From a virus: DNA of 29,811 nucleotides. Positions 13,452-21,205 of this stretch are shown piece after piece; position 1 is the first letter of the stretch, and the number at the start of each line of letters is the position of its first letter. Location of the stretch: the IMG/VR virus record IMGVR_UViG_3300050032_000129, positions 1 through 29,811 of that record. One strand, written 5' to 3'. A model generated the notes under the pieces. The model did not search any database, was not told where the DNA came from, and saw only the letters and a list, made by a program, of their open reading frames with translations. A program made the translations under genes and the position numbers.

Positions 13452-14202
13452 TGGTTTCCTCCTCGGGTTTGACTTCGACGGGCGTGCTGGGCAAGTGGGA
13501 GAAGTGTTCAGGATCAACCTGGGGATCTACTTCCCGCAGGAGGCCCGTGATTACAGAAGCCCACCGCTTTTCAGTTGTGTCCCCGATGCTGGATGTTCCC
13601 ACGAAGGCTCCAGTGTCGATAACCTCGATCCCTTTTAGGTCTACGCTGTCAACCATTCGGGCGACGACAGCCCCCAGGGAATCCAAGGGTATACGAAATC
13701 CGCGCTGATAGAACTTCAAGACCCGAAGGAGACTCCCACCCGCGTCTTCATTTCGGTCGGGCGAACGGTACACCAATCGTTTAGCCGCCAAGTCCGAGTA
13801 GAACTCGTCGTCGATCAGGCTTGTCCATTTCCCGGACTCGAACCAAATTGCGGCACAAGCGATAGTGAAGTCGAAGGACTCCAAAAGGTACGCCGGGGTT
13901 GGGAACGACCAACGGTGAATATATTGGACAAAATGCCGGGGCGATAGCTTAACGGACAAAGCATTGCCTGTTTCATAAGTCTTCTTCTTTGCTTCTTTGG
14001 CCAGAGCCTCGGCAAACAACTTGGCGTCTTCCGCTGTCTGCGTAAACAAGTCCAGGTCGTTGGGTTTTTCCCCCGAGACTGTGGACCGAAGGTAGCCTCC
14101 GCCCAGGACCAGGCGCGGCCCGTACTCAAGCATTTGGTTGCGAAGCCGGACGGGCAGCAAACGCACCGCCCAATTCAGATCGTGTGGGTTTAGTTCTCGC
14201 AC
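13444..14202 (-). CDS. Pol-beta-type nucleotidyltransferase, 252 aa
   Basis: GTG at 14202 follows GGAGGAAGA and gives the right N-terminus; the longer frame to 14415 is arginine-rich and overlaps two other genes. LVLGGGYLRSTVSGEKPNDLDLF (about 31-53) is the G-G/S...D-x-D signature of the polymerase-beta nucleotidyltransferase fold, as in tRNA CCA-adding enzymes and phage nucleotidyltransferases. The C-terminal half (LLRVLKFYQRGFRIP, then KRWASVITGLLREVDP) resembles the helical region that follows in CCA-type enzymes. The substrate is unknown. A degenerate palindrome copy lies at 13823-13837. Confidence 0.75.
   Translation of the reverse strand: MRELNPHDLNWAVRLLPVRLRNQMLEYGPRLVLGGGYLRSTVSGEKPNDLDLFTQTAEDAKLFAEALAKEAKKKTYETGNALSVKLSPRHFVQYIHRWSFPTPAYLLESFDFTIACAAIWFESGKWTSLIDDEFYSDLAAKRLVYRSPDRNEDAGGSLLRVLKFYQRGFRIPLDSLGAVVARMVDSVDLKGIEVIDTGAFVGTSSIGDTTEKRWASVITGLLREVDPQVDPEHFSHLPSTPVEVKPEEETNG
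13823..13837 (+). repeat. Dispersed 15-bp palindrome (coding copy, degenerate)
   Basis: GTCCATTTCCCGGAC inside the nucleotidyltransferase gene. Confidence 0.6.
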
Positions 14203-14381
14203 TCTTCCTCCTCGTTGCTCGGGAACTTTACTTCCCGGTATGCAGTATAACACACGGGGCACAGCCAGAGTCCTTCGGGTGTGGATAAAAACGTGTCGTC
14301 TTCGTCCCCGCACCCGTCGCAGGTGTATATTTCCGGAATATCGTCGGGCGAAAGTAGCTGATAATACCTCGGTTTGTCCAT
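14190..14381 (-). CDS. Zinc-ribbon-like protein, 63 aa
   Basis: Start at 14381 after GGAGGAGTA, sharing one base with the previous stop (TAATG). CDGCGDEDD (about 21) and CPVCYTAY (about 41) form two CxxC knuckles about 20 residues apart, a small zinc ribbon. The tail is acidic (NEEEECEN). It may bind nucleic acid or protein; no specific function can be assigned. Confidence 0.65.
   Translation of the reverse strand: MDKPRYYQLLSPDDIPEIYTCDGCGDEDDTFLSTPEGLWLCPVCYTAYREVKFPSNEEEECEN
14244..14253 (-). promoter_or_regulatory. Weak extended -10 candidate
   Basis: Minus-strand GTGTTATACT within the zinc-ribbon gene, about 40 bases before the nucleotidyltransferase start. No -35 was seen. It may simply be coding sequence. 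Confidence 0.2.
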
Positions 14382-14569
14382 TACTCCTCCAAAGCCTTTC
14401 TGTCTTTTGCATCAATGTTTTGCCGGTACTCGGTTGAAGCCCCGGCCATCTTCAAGAACTCAAGCTCGTACTTCTTTTTCTCCAGGAGTCGGCGTGTGAG
14501 TTTCTTGATGTGCTTTGCCTGCTGCACTATTACTTTGTGCTGCCCTTCAATAATCTCTAAGTCGGTCAT
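14381..14569 (-). CDS. Coiled-coil protein, 62 aa
   Basis: Start at 14569 with AGGA upstream. The protein is charged and helical throughout (EIIEGQHKVIVQQAKHIKKL, then LLEKKKYELEFLKM), predicted as a short coiled coil. The stop overlaps the next start. Function unknown. Confidence 0.55.
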   Translation of the reverse strand: MTDLEIIEGQHKVIVQQAKHIKKLTRRLLEKKKYELEFLKMAGASTEYRQNIDAKDRKALEE

Positions 14570-14575
14570 GGTGTC

Positions 14576-14770
14576 CTATGCGGGTTTCAAAGGCCCCCCG
14601 CCCGAGGCTTGTGCAATAAAAACGGCGAAGAGCGCGAGGGCGGCCACTCCAAACAGGATTACAGCCACCCAATAGACGTTGGGGTCTCCCAAATAAGTTC
14701 CGGCAAGCTCGAAAACCCACCCAAAGGCAAGGCAACTCCACGCCCAGATTTCTAGTTCTCTGTTGCTCAT
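14576..14770 (-). CDS. Two-helix membrane protein, 64 aa
   Basis: Start at 14770 after GGAGG with a seven-base spacer, overlapping the previous stop. Two hydrophobic segments, about residues 6-25 and 33-54, are separated by a short DPNVYW turn. Probably an inner-membrane protein. The family is not recognised. Confidence 0.6.
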   Translation of the reverse strand: MSNRELEIWAWSCLAFGWVFELAGTYLGDPNVYWVAVILFGVAALALFAVFIAQASGGGPLKPA

Positions 14771-15012
14771 TCGGGGGCCTCCGGTCGGTACCGCAAGAGT
14801 TCGGTTTTCTGAGCTTGGATTGTGTCTTCCGCGTCTTCAAGCTGGTCGGACAGGAGTTCGCCTTCTTCCTTCTCGCGTTCCTTGTCGTAGGTTTGGATCA
14901 GGTCCCAGATTTCCGCACGCTTCATTCGTTCGTTGGTGTAGCGGTTTGGGTCTGAGGGCTCTGAGTGGAAGGCGATCTCAACGATTTCGTCTACAAGGTC
15001 TTCTTGGTACAT
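14767..15012 (-). CDS. Charged helical protein, 81 aa
   Basis: Start at 15012 follows CTAGGAGGAGCC. The longer frame to 15414 overlaps the next real gene. The protein is acidic and helical (VDEIVEIAFHS, DKEREKEEGELLSDQLEDAED), with a likely coiled coil in the second half. Function unknown. Confidence 0.6.
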   Translation of the reverse strand: MYQEDLVDEIVEIAFHSEPSDPNRYTNERMKRAEIWDLIQTYDKEREKEEGELLSDQLEDAEDTIQAQKTELLRYRPEAPE

Positions 15013-15020
15013 GGCTCCTC

Positions 15021-15434
15021 CTAGTTCCAACTCTGGTGGACTTCTTCGACCGATTCCATTCCGTCGTAGTCGTCGATTTCCCAGGCAGTCCCTTCCGGAA
15101 TTTCGATAATTCGGAGTTTGGACAAAGACCCGCTTGCGGCCTCTTCTCCAAGCTCTTCCACTACTTGGATCAATTTCGGATCGGTACGCTCGACACTTCC
15201 GGAGTAGTGGACGAAATGTTTGTCCGATCCTTTTTCTGTGGGGTTCGGAATATCGTAGGCGGACCAGTATTTTCGTTCTGCATCCGCGTCTTCCGGGGAG
15301 ATGGGCGTAAGTTTCCTGCTTGAGTAATCTTGCACGAAGAAATAGCAGTCTCTTCCGTTGAGTTCTGCCAACCTCTTGGTAGCTTTGGCGCTCAGGCCGA
15401 AAACGCCCCAGCATCTGTTGATTACAATTTTCAT
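15021..15434 (-). CDS. Conserved phage hypothetical protein, 137 aa
   Basis: Start at 15434 after GGAGGAAGA; a palindrome copy (15452-15466) lies just upstream. MKIVINRCWGVFGLSAKATKRLAEL matches the opening of a widespread phage protein that begins 'MKIVInrcfGgFgLS..a'. DPKLIQVVEELGEEA and LRIIEIPEGTAWEIDDYDG in the second half fit the same family. The function of the family is not known to me. Confidence 0.75.
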   Translation of the reverse strand: MKIVINRCWGVFGLSAKATKRLAELNGRDCYFFVQDYSSRKLTPISPEDADAERKYWSAYDIPNPTEKGSDKHFVHYSGSVERTDPKLIQVVEELGEEAASGSLSKLRIIEIPEGTAWEIDDYDGMESVEEVHQSWN

Positions 15435-15451
15435 TCTTCCTCCGAGGATTT

Positions 15452-15466
15452 GTCCATTATCCGGAC
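15452..15466 (+). repeat. Dispersed 15-bp palindrome (gene boundary)
   Basis: GTCCATTATCCGGAC between the tetrapeptide-repeat gene stop and the GGAGG of the gene at 15021-15434. Confidence 0.88.
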
Positions 15467-15467
15467 T

Positions 15468-16277
15468 TTACTTGTACTTCCCCAACTCCGCCTTCGAGAT
15501 GGAGAACAAAACAGCAGCTTTCGGTCCGCCGTGCAGCCTCCAGGTCGTGCCGTCGAACGAGGGCACAAGCCCTTGATTCCACAGGGTAACAAGGGGCTGG
15601 AACGGATACTTGCCCTTGGGGTGTTTGACGTACTTCCAGACCGGGATTTTGAAGAAGGAGCCGGTGTACGCCCAAACCGAGCCCCAAACCGAGTCCCGAA
15701 CCGAGTCCCAAACCGAGTCCCGAACCGAGCCCCAAACCGAGTCCCGAACCGAGTCCCAAACCGAGCCCCAAACCGAGTCCCGAACCGAGTCCCGAACCGA
15801 GCCCCCAACCGAGTCCCGAACCGAGCCCCCAACCGAGCCCCAAACCGAGCCCCCAACCGAGCCCCAAACCGAGTCCCCAACCGAGTCCCAAACCGAGCCC
15901 CAAACCGAGCCCCACTTTTTGAGGAGTAGAATGTGCTTGCGCTCGATTGAAGGCGGGGGCAGCTTGAACGGATGTACTACAGGATGCCGGTTGATAAACT
16001 TCTCCAACTGCTTGAGCCAGTTTTTGTGCGCGGCCAAAGCGAGTTCCTTTTGCTTCGTCCCGCACCACGGGGGCAACACGTCCTCGTCCCAGCGGAAAAC
16101 CCATTCATCGGGGTTCAGGTAGTTGCCATTCTTGGGGGTGTACTCGAACTTGGCAAATTCCCCTAGCTGAGTATCCAAGTACCCGCCGAGCTCGGCCAAG
16201 TCCGCGTGCGAATCCACACCCAACTTCCAAGTTACTTTGTCGTTGAAATCGACCAGCCCGCTAAATGCTTTGCACAT
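15468..16277 (-). CDS. Protein with 20-unit tetrapeptide repeat (G/D-S-V-W/R/G), 269 aa
   Basis: Start at 16277 after AAGGAGAGCAA, about 28 bases after a predicted transcription start. Residues 1-120 are a conserved-looking domain ([35 protein letters not shown]). Then follow about 80 residues of a four-residue repeat in which Ser-Val is constant and the flanking residues alternate between Gly/Asp and Trp/Arg/Gly. A C-terminal domain closes the protein ([32 protein letters not shown]). Related phage and bacterial proteins with such SV repeats exist as I recall; function is unknown. The repeat is a perfect 12-bp period in DNA. Confidence 0.8.
   Translation of the reverse strand: MCKAFSGLVDFNDKVTWKLGVDSHADLAELGGYLDTQLGEFAKFEYTPKNGNYLNPDEWVFRWDEDVLPPWCGTKQKELALAAHKNWLKQLEKFINRHPVVHPFKLPPPSIERKHILLLKKWGSVWGSVWDSVGDSVWGSVGGSVWGSVGGSVRDSVGGSVRDSVRDSVWGSVWDSVRDSVWGSVRDSVWDSVRDSVWGSVWAYTGSFFKIPVWKYVKHPKGKYPFQPLVTLWNQGLVPSFDGTTWRLHGGPKAAVLFSISKAELGKYK
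15671..15910. repeat. 12-bp tandem array, 20 units
   Basis: Twenty contiguous 12-mers of the form CCC-N-AACCGAG-Y with no insertions. Only position 4 (A ten times, G six, C four, never T) and position 12 (C or T) vary. The array is wholly within the coding sequence at 15468-16277 and encodes the tetrapeptide repeat. Confidence 0.95.
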
Positions 16278-16311
16278 TTGCTCTCCTTTTCCTAACTTTC
16301 CTAGCAAAATC

Positions 16312-16339
16312 AGTATACCACAGGATCGTTGGCTGTCAA
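16312..16339 (-). promoter_or_regulatory. Strong sigma70 promoter
   Basis: On the minus strand a perfect TTGACA (16339-16334), a 16-base spacer and TATACT (16317-16312) preceded by TGG. Predicted start of transcription is near 16305, giving a leader of about 28 bases for the tetrapeptide-repeat gene. It lies in the gap after the polymerase gene. Confidence 0.72.
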
Positions 16340-16351
16340 CAAGAAATTTCG

Positions 16352-18604
16352 CTAATTCTTGCGGTAGACCTCGTCTTCAAATCCTTCGGCAGCGAGGGGA
16401 AGCTGTCCTCCGTATCTCGGGTGTTCTTTGGACAGGCAGGCGCAGAGTTCTTTCACTCCAAGTCCTGAGTTGATTCGAACCAGTGTCACCGCTTCATCGT
16501 ATGTGTGGCCGACCACTTCAAAACCTAGTCGGTCGGCTTCTTTCAGTCCGTCCACAAGGATGTCTCTCGCTTCTCCCTGAGTCCCATTTTCAACCAGGTG
16601 CCCGCCGAACGTGTCCTTCTCTACCCACTGCCCTGTCTTTTGGCTCTTGGCTTTGTAGAGGATAACGTCCTGGTCGTACTCGCGCAGGATGGGCTTGAGA
16701 GTTCTCGGATCAATTTGTCCCGTATTCCATGTTTTATGCTGGACTTCTACGCGGGGGCTCCAATAATACAGAGGTCTCCCGGAGGGAAGGACCATCTCCA
16801 ACACCTTGTCCGAGTGACACTTAAAGAACAACACCGGGGGCAGAACTTTGCGCCCGAGTTTCTCGAATTTTTGGATTTCCCACTGTAGCTCCGGGACCCC
16901 TACCCCCGTCAAGTGTCCCGGGTTTCGGATAGCAAAAACCGCCGCCCTCTCCATATCCTTCCACAACCAGGTGACTTCTATCCACTCTTTTCTGAGAACT
17001 GCAATGGACTCCTCAGCCACTTCAGCGGGGAGTTCAATTCCCATGTTGCGGGCGTACCCCTGTAGGCCGGTCCAGTATTTCAGGCCAGTGTCCTTATCCA
17101 CATACTCATCCCCGGGGCCCAAGGCGTATCCTCCACCTAAAACCGGGGGTTTGCAGAAAGTCCGTTTGCTGGAATCTCCCTTGATCTTCCATTCCACCCA
17201 CAGATCGTGGTAGCTCTGGTTGTACATTCTAGTGGCAAATTGGATGTACGGGTCTAAGGGAAACTGCATCCCATCCAAGATTTCTTTTTCAGGGTAGTCG
17301 GGTCCGTGATAGGTGAAGGTACTGGTGAACACCCCCTGAATGCTCGGGCATCTAGCAAGAAAACCGATCACTCTATTTTCGATTGCGTTCAAATCCGCCA
17401 CGACGAATTTGTATCCGGAGGGTGCGCGGAAGGCCGACCGCTGAACCCCGGCAGCCACGTTCAAAGGTTTTCCGAACTCGCGGACGATCCCTTCGTAGTC
17501 CATTTCCCGGACAAGATTGATGGCCCGGTCCAACTTCTTCTCGACTTCTTTGGTGGGCTTCAACAAGTTGCCCACATTGACTCCGTGCGCGGCCCAGCGG
17601 CCCGTGTGCGCCCCGTAGTAGGTGTACTGATAGCGAAGGCGTCCGTCCTCGGCGGTCATGTCGGCGAGCGCCGTGTACTTTGAGATAGAGGACTTGGCGG
17701 TTTGCAGGCGGAGTTCCAAGACTTCGCGGCCTTCTGGTGTCAGGTCACACTCTCCGGCCAGGGCCCGGGCTATGAAGTCTTTTCCCAAGGACGTGAAGAG
17801 ATACCCTCCGTTTTCCTGCACCCAACCGATCAGTTGGTCACGAGAACTTGGGTTTTCGAGTTGGGTTATTTCCTTGAGCCGGGCCAGCAACGGCTCCCGG
17901 GCTCGTAGAGCAATCTCCCTGGCATTTTGAACTAGAAGCGAGTCCGTGGGCCACCCGGTTTCGTTGATCTTGCTATCCAGTCTCCAGGTTTCCAATTCTT
18001 CTTCGGACATGGGGAACTGTGCTAGTTTCTTCCCCGCCGCTCTCTCTGCCTCCACGTCCATTTTTCCGTATTCACGAAACTGTTCCCACTCTTTGGGGTG
18101 GGTGTAGGGGGTATTGAAAGTAGGCCCGGAGAGGCCGAACAACGTTTCTTTCCCGCCCTTGTCCACGGGTTCGCAGAACAACCGAATGAGCGCCGCGCCC
18201 TTTCCGGTTTTCCCCCCGCCGAGGCGCAGCTTGGCCTTGGCCCCGAGACCCAAGACCTCGCCCGCCTCATGCAGCTTTCCTGGAACCCCGGCGTATCTGG
18301 CATGGGACATCGTACAAACCCATTCAGTCGCTGGCTTGTCTATGCCCAGAAGCGACTTGGATACTTGTCTTTCGAAGTTAGCTCCCCAAGAGTGAATGAT
18401 GCAGAAGGGGTCGAGCAGCGCGTCTTCTAACTCGGCGGGGATTTGTGGATGGAGGTGAGGCTCCCATACCGTGACCGCCCGGTCGCCTCTAGCATACTGA
18501 CCCATGATGATTTCGGCGGAGGGGTGTGCCAGATACACATCGAGTCCCACCTCGTCAAGAGGAGGAACTGCGCGTGTTTCCCAATCAAGGTGGAAGTCGG
18601 TCAT
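16352..18604 (-). CDS. Family A DNA polymerase with 3'-5' exonuclease, 750 aa
   Basis: The N-terminal third has the three exonuclease motifs: LDWET (Asp7, Glu9), SWGANFERQ (about 72-80) and YGKMDVEAE (Tyr179, Asp183). The polymerase motifs follow: A, FVVADLNAIENR (catalytic Asp404); B, KRTFCKPPVLGGGYALG (about 480-496); C, HTYDEAVTL (Asp703). YTYYGAHTGRWAAHGVNVGNL at 327-347 is the usual fingers/thumb block. It replicates the phage genome, probably with SSB, the helicase and the AAA+ ATPase encoded downstream. The Shine-Dalgarno is weak (TAGAGA). Motif II has Glu where Asp is usual. Confidence 0.93.
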   Translation of the reverse strand: MTDFHLDWETRAVPPLDEVGLDVYLAHPSAEIIMGQYARGDRAVTVWEPHLHPQIPAELEDALLDPFCIIHSWGANFERQVSKSLLGIDKPATEWVCTMSHARYAGVPGKLHEAGEVLGLGAKAKLRLGGGKTGKGAALIRLFCEPVDKGGKETLFGLSGPTFNTPYTHPKEWEQFREYGKMDVEAERAAGKKLAQFPMSEEELETWRLDSKINETGWPTDSLLVQNAREIALRAREPLLARLKEITQLENPSSRDQLIGWVQENGGYLFTSLGKDFIARALAGECDLTPEGREVLELRLQTAKSSISKYTALADMTAEDGRLRYQYTYYGAHTGRWAAHGVNVGNLLKPTKEVEKKLDRAINLVREMDYEGIVREFGKPLNVAAGVQRSAFRAPSGYKFVVADLNAIENRVIGFLARCPSIQGVFTSTFTYHGPDYPEKEILDGMQFPLDPYIQFATRMYNQSYHDLWVEWKIKGDSSKRTFCKPPVLGGGYALGPGDEYVDKDTGLKYWTGLQGYARNMGIELPAEVAEESIAVLRKEWIEVTWLWKDMERAAVFAIRNPGHLTGVGVPELQWEIQKFEKLGRKVLPPVLFFKCHSDKVLEMVLPSGRPLYYWSPRVEVQHKTWNTGQIDPRTLKPILREYDQDVILYKAKSQKTGQWVEKDTFGGHLVENGTQGEARDILVDGLKEADRLGFEVVGHTYDEAVTLVRINSGLGVKELCACLSKEHPRYGGQLPLAAEGFEDEVYRKN
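17498..17512 (+). repeat. Dispersed 15-bp palindrome (coding copy, degenerate)
   Basis: GTCCATTTCCCGGAC inside the DNA polymerase gene, read as VREMD at residues 365-369. Confidence 0.6.
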
Positions 18605-18615
18605 TCTCTACTTTC

Positions 18616-18630
18616 GTCCATTACCTGGAC
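18616..18630 (+). repeat. Dispersed 15-bp palindrome (gene boundary, contains stop)
   Basis: GTCCATTACCTGGAC; its minus-strand TAA ends the HAD-like gene. It precedes the polymerase start by about 12 bases. Confidence 0.88.
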
Positions 18631-19073
18631 ACACCTGTTAGAATTTTGATTGCAAGGTCGGCGTGCTCTTCCGTCAGGCCCGTTTCAAAAGGCGTGTGAA
18701 CCAAGAAAGGCAGCAAATGTTCCATGTCGTGGTCATCATCCAGGATCACAAAGGACTCGACCTCTTCTCGGTCGTATTCCTCCAACCACTTTGAGATTTC
18801 TAATCCCCGAGGAAGCTGATTATACCCTTCATATAAACGAGGGGTCACACCAATCACAGGAGCCACTACGCCCCAAGAGTGGAGATTTTCTCGACACTTC
18901 ATCAATCCGTCAGTCCGCCACACGCTGCTGACCACGATCTTGGCTCCTGTCTCTTCTGTGATCCGGTTCAAAGCGGAGACGCAGGGCGGCCAGGCCCTAG
19001 CTTGTTTTCCAGAGGGAGGATAAGAGAGTGAGGGGATAATCGGCCCGTCGAAATCGAGAAAGACAATCCGCAT
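18621..19073 (-). CDS. HAD-superfamily phosphatase-like protein, 150 aa
   Basis: The start at 19073 (GGAGGACGT upstream) gives MRIVFLDFDGP, the DxDG nucleophile motif I of HAD enzymes (Asp7, Asp9). KIVVSSVWR is motif II, and FVILDDDHDM is the acidic motif IV. This pattern matches the small HAD proteins found in phages and linked to nucleic-acid end repair. The likely reaction is removal of a phosphate; the substrate is unknown. The TAA stop lies inside a palindrome copy (18616-18630). The longer frame to 19319 overlaps other genes and is not used. Confidence 0.8.
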   Translation of the reverse strand: MRIVFLDFDGPIIPSLSYPPSGKQARAWPPCVSALNRITEETGAKIVVSSVWRTDGLMKCRENLHSWGVVAPVIGVTPRLYEGYNQLPRGLEISKWLEEYDREEVESFVILDDDHDMEHLLPFLVHTPFETGLTEEHADLAIKILTGVSR

Positions 19074-19082
19074 ACGTCCTCC

Positions 19083-19097
19083 GTCCCTTACCTGGAC
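19083..19097 (+). repeat. Dispersed 15-bp palindrome (gene boundary, contains stop)
   Basis: GTCCCTTACCTGGAC; its minus-strand TAA ends the 36-residue peptide gene. It abuts GGAGG of the HAD-like gene. Confidence 0.8.
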
Positions 19098-19198
19098 ACA
19101 ACACAATTTTCTGCTTGGGGCGGCGTGTGCGCCTGGTGATAGAACTCGGCCCCGAAGACGAGGATCACGAATAGAGCTAAAGCGATGTTGAGCTTCAT
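19088..19198 (-). CDS. Small single-helix or secreted peptide, 36 aa
   Basis: ATG at 19198 overlaps the stop of the gene upstream (ATGA). The peptide has a Lys near the N-terminus, a hydrophobic stretch (NIALALFVILVFGA) and a polar tail with one Cys, so it may be a membrane peptide or a short signal-like sequence. The TAA stop lies inside a palindrome copy (19083-19097). Function unknown. Confidence 0.45.
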   Translation of the reverse strand: MKLNIALALFVILVFGAEFYHQAHTPPQAENCVVSR

Positions 19199-19470
19199 CT
19201 AAACGCCCACATATCTGACAGCTTTGCAACAGACACGGCCAGCGTGGCGTGTATGTCTTCAAAACCTCCACCCTCTTGAATTCGTACCACACTCTCCGAC
19301 GGCATATTGTCAACCACAATCTCGATATTTTCTTCGAGGAGGGCGAGTTCTTCGATAAGCGAAACGCACCACTCTATTGGCTTGGTAGAGGGCTCGCCAG
19401 GATGCGCAAGGAATTCGCTGCATTGCCGATAAACATCTCGCCACTTCTCCGGTATCTTCAACTCAGCCAT
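19195..19470 (-). CDS. Hypothetical protein, 91 aa
   Basis: The start at 19470 follows GAGGCCCACA inside the end of the previous gene. The protein is acidic and helical (EWCVSLIEELALLEENIEIVVDNM). No family recognised. It belongs to a five- or six-gene cassette (19088-21191) without internal copies of the dispersed palindrome. Confidence 0.6.
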   Translation of the reverse strand: MAELKIPEKWRDVYRQCSEFLAHPGEPSTKPIEWCVSLIEELALLEENIEIVVDNMPSESVVRIQEGGGFEDIHATLAVSVAKLSDMWAFR

Positions 19471-19870
19471 TGTGGGCCTCGCTTTCCTTGAGCGCAGCGA
19501 GCAATAATTCACTCACAAGTTCATCGCTGGGTTGTAGCCTGCTCCCGCTGATGTAGACATGCTTTATAAGCACATCTTTGATCCGCTCCTCCGCTGTCTT
19601 CGGCTTTGGCGCGGTGAGGCGGAATATCATATCGTCAAGGAAAGCTGGTGGCATGGGAATCTGACAGTAGCCAAACTCATCCGTGACCGCCGCTTTGATC
19701 TGCTCCAGCGTGTACGACGCGGGGCGCTTGGCGAGTACGGCTGCAATGTCTACTCTTACCATGTTCAGGTTGTATTCGACCAGTGGTGTGTTACCGTAAC
19801 GCTGCCAGATGTTTATTATTTCGATTAGCTCCTCGTTGTTCAGCGTCCCATTCGCTGTTGTCTTGCTCAT
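19463..19870 (-). CDS. Hypothetical protein, 135 aa
   Basis: Starts at 19870 with GAGGCGGAAGCC upstream, overlapping the ASCH-like gene stop (ATGA). It is a helical protein with NNEELIEIINIWQRYGNTPLVEYN in the first half and RPASYTLEQIKAAVTDEFGY in the middle. It ends with a helix that runs into the next gene's start. Function unknown. Confidence 0.6.
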   Translation of the reverse strand: MSKTTANGTLNNEELIEIINIWQRYGNTPLVEYNLNMVRVDIAAVLAKRPASYTLEQIKAAVTDEFGYCQIPMPPAFLDDMIFRLTAPKPKTAEERIKDVLIKHVYISGSRLQPSDELVSELLLAALKESEAHNG

Positions 19871-20637
19871 GGCTTCCGCCTCTCTTCCAGTAATACCTTG
19901 AACGTCAAGCACCAGCACCACGGATTGCTGGACCATAGATGCTTATTTCTGTTGATGGAGTCCCAGAGTTTACGGTAATCTCCACGTGCATTATCGCGCA
20001 AAGTTACCTCGCTACCAAGTCTTGTTCCATCGAGCAAAGATTGTGGACGCGGTATGCCCTCCTCAAAACAATCGTATGCGCTTATGTCCTGCACACGCTC
20101 TACGCGAACTTCCGTAATCTCCAGCCAAGTCCTAGCGTACCGCTTTGCCATGAACATAGCCGCCAGGCGCTTCTCTGACTCATTTTCTACACGGCGTCCA
20201 TCCATGTAATAGCCGATGAGTGTCCCGTCTTGTCTCTCTGTTAACGCAGACCACCCCTTCCTTTGGACGATCACGCCCTCTTTGATGTAGAGCCGGTCGC
20301 CCGCCACTCCGTAATTCTTTGGTCCATGCTTTCTAACGAAAGCGTCTGATCCCATGCCGTGATACACACCTAGCGATTCACACTCCTCGATCACGAGTCC
20401 AACCGGACCTCCGGTAGGAAACGGATCACGGCAGATGAACAGATTCCCAACCTTCGTATCGTTGAAATTGGGAGGGCTGGTTCGTGACATATACGGCTGC
20501 TTATTCCAGACGCGGCGTGTCTGAGTCTTGCGCCCTTCACGGATCGCTCGAATGTTATCCGACGTAAAAAGTATGCCTGTTTCCTTCACGATTTCCGCCT
20601 CTCTGCGGTAGTAGGGATATGCGCTCATCTCAGACAT
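19867..20637 (-). CDS. ASCH-domain-like phage protein, 256 aa
   Basis: ILFTSDNIRAIREGRKTQTRR (about 22-42) is the opening helix-and-basic motif of phage ASCH-like proteins. The expected later parts are present: NYGVAGDRLYIKEGV, RTWLEITEVRVERVQDISAYDCFEEGI and YRKLWDSINRNKHLWSSNPWCW. ASCH folds bind RNA or modified nucleotides, and phage members are often annotated 'morphogenetic'. The true role here is unknown. The start is after GGAGG, inside a 32-bp duplicated segment also present before the gene at 20811-21191. Confidence 0.8.
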   Translation of the reverse strand: MSEMSAYPYYRREAEIVKETGILFTSDNIRAIREGRKTQTRRVWNKQPYMSRTSPPNFNDTKVGNLFICRDPFPTGGPVGLVIEECESLGVYHGMGSDAFVRKHGPKNYGVAGDRLYIKEGVIVQRKGWSALTERQDGTLIGYYMDGRRVENESEKRLAAMFMAKRYARTWLEITEVRVERVQDISAYDCFEEGIPRPQSLLDGTRLGSEVTLRDNARGDYRKLWDSINRNKHLWSSNPWCWCLTFKVLLEERRKP

Positions 20638-20651
20638 GTGGTGCCTCCGTC
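20620..20651. repeat. 32-bp direct repeat, copy 1
   Basis: Identical over 32 bases to 21174-21205. It spans a GGAGG ribosome site, the ATG and the first codons (MSEMSA) of the ASCH-like gene. Confidence 0.95.
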
Positions 20652-20827
20652 ATGCCGGTTCTAAAGCTCAGTTCCATTTCAGCCAGTTCCCGTTGAAACT
20701 CATCTAAAGGCTGAGGATTATCGACGAGAACATACCCAAAGCTCACTAGCTCTACCGTATCGCTGTTCCAAGGAATTCGTACACTATGCCCCGGCTCGGT
20801 CATTGTTTTGTCACTCAGTGGTGCCAT
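20630..20827 (-). CDS. Hypothetical protein, 65 aa
   Basis: Start at 20827 after AAGGAGG; a second ATG eight codons in is also possible. It contains SVRIPWNSDTVELVSFGYVLVD and ends MTEAPHV. This tail is encoded by the translation signals of the next gene. No family recognised. Confidence 0.55.
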   Translation of the reverse strand: MAPLSDKTMTEPGHSVRIPWNSDTVELVSFGYVLVDNPQPLDEFQRELAEMELSFRTGMTEAPHV

Positions 20828-21191
20828 GTGGTTCCTCCTTCATGCCGCGTTGCGCCTCTGTGAGCGCGGATTGCACGAGGGCTATCGTGCGCTGCATTAT
20901 TTGCATAGGTTCTGGACAATAATAGCACGCGCTTAGATTCACGAGTTGATTAAGTTGTTCCCGCAACTCCGTGATCTCCTGCTGGCGTTTGATAATCCAT
21001 TCGGCACCGGCTTTCCATGTTGAGGCTTTAGTCGCGCCGACAAGTTTAGCTATGATCGGAGCTACTCTGTGACCATTGAATTCTCCATAGAGACGAAGTG
21101 TGCAGGCTGTACCAGGGTAGTAGTCGTTGCAGAACGTCAGTTTATTCCACGCCGCCCGTACCAGCTTCTCATTTGCGCTCATCTCAGACAT
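20811..21191 (-). CDS. Hypothetical protein, 126 aa, helical
   Basis: ATG at 21191 follows GGAGG by six bases and sits within the 32-bp repeat. The longer frame to 21224 has no ribosome site and would cross the palindrome at 21203-21217. The protein is mostly alpha-helical (WIIKRQQEITELREQLNQL) with a CYYCPEPM motif. Function unknown. Confidence 0.62.
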   Translation of the reverse strand: MSEMSANEKLVRAAWNKLTFCNDYYPGTACTLRLYGEFNGHRVAPIIAKLVGATKASTWKAGAEWIIKRQQEITELREQLNQLVNLSACYYCPEPMQIMQRTIALVQSALTEAQRGMKEEPHGTTE

Positions 21192-21205
21192 GTGGTGCCT
21201 CCGTC
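21174..21205. repeat. 32-bp direct repeat, copy 2
   Basis: Identical to 20620-20651. Its last three bases are the first three of the palindrome at 21203-21217, so the duplicated block abuts the dispersed repeat. Confidence 0.95.

Noticed and set aside
14203-14415. N-terminal extension of the nucleotidyltransferase to 14415
   Set aside because: The extension is arginine-rich, overlaps two well-supported small genes in other frames and has no ribosome site. GTG at 14202 follows GGAGGAAGA.
15671-15910. CRISPR array or diversity-generating retroelement target
   Set aside because: The units are contiguous with no spacers, and there is no reverse transcriptase or cas1/cas2 gene. The variable base is never T on the plus strand, which is not the A-to-any pattern of retroelement mutagenesis.
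15610-16122. Plus-strand frame with Thr-Glu-Pro/Ser repeats
   Set aside because: It is the reverse-strand reading of the tetrapeptide array, has no ribosome site and lies opposite a gene with a strong promoter and Shine-Dalgarno.
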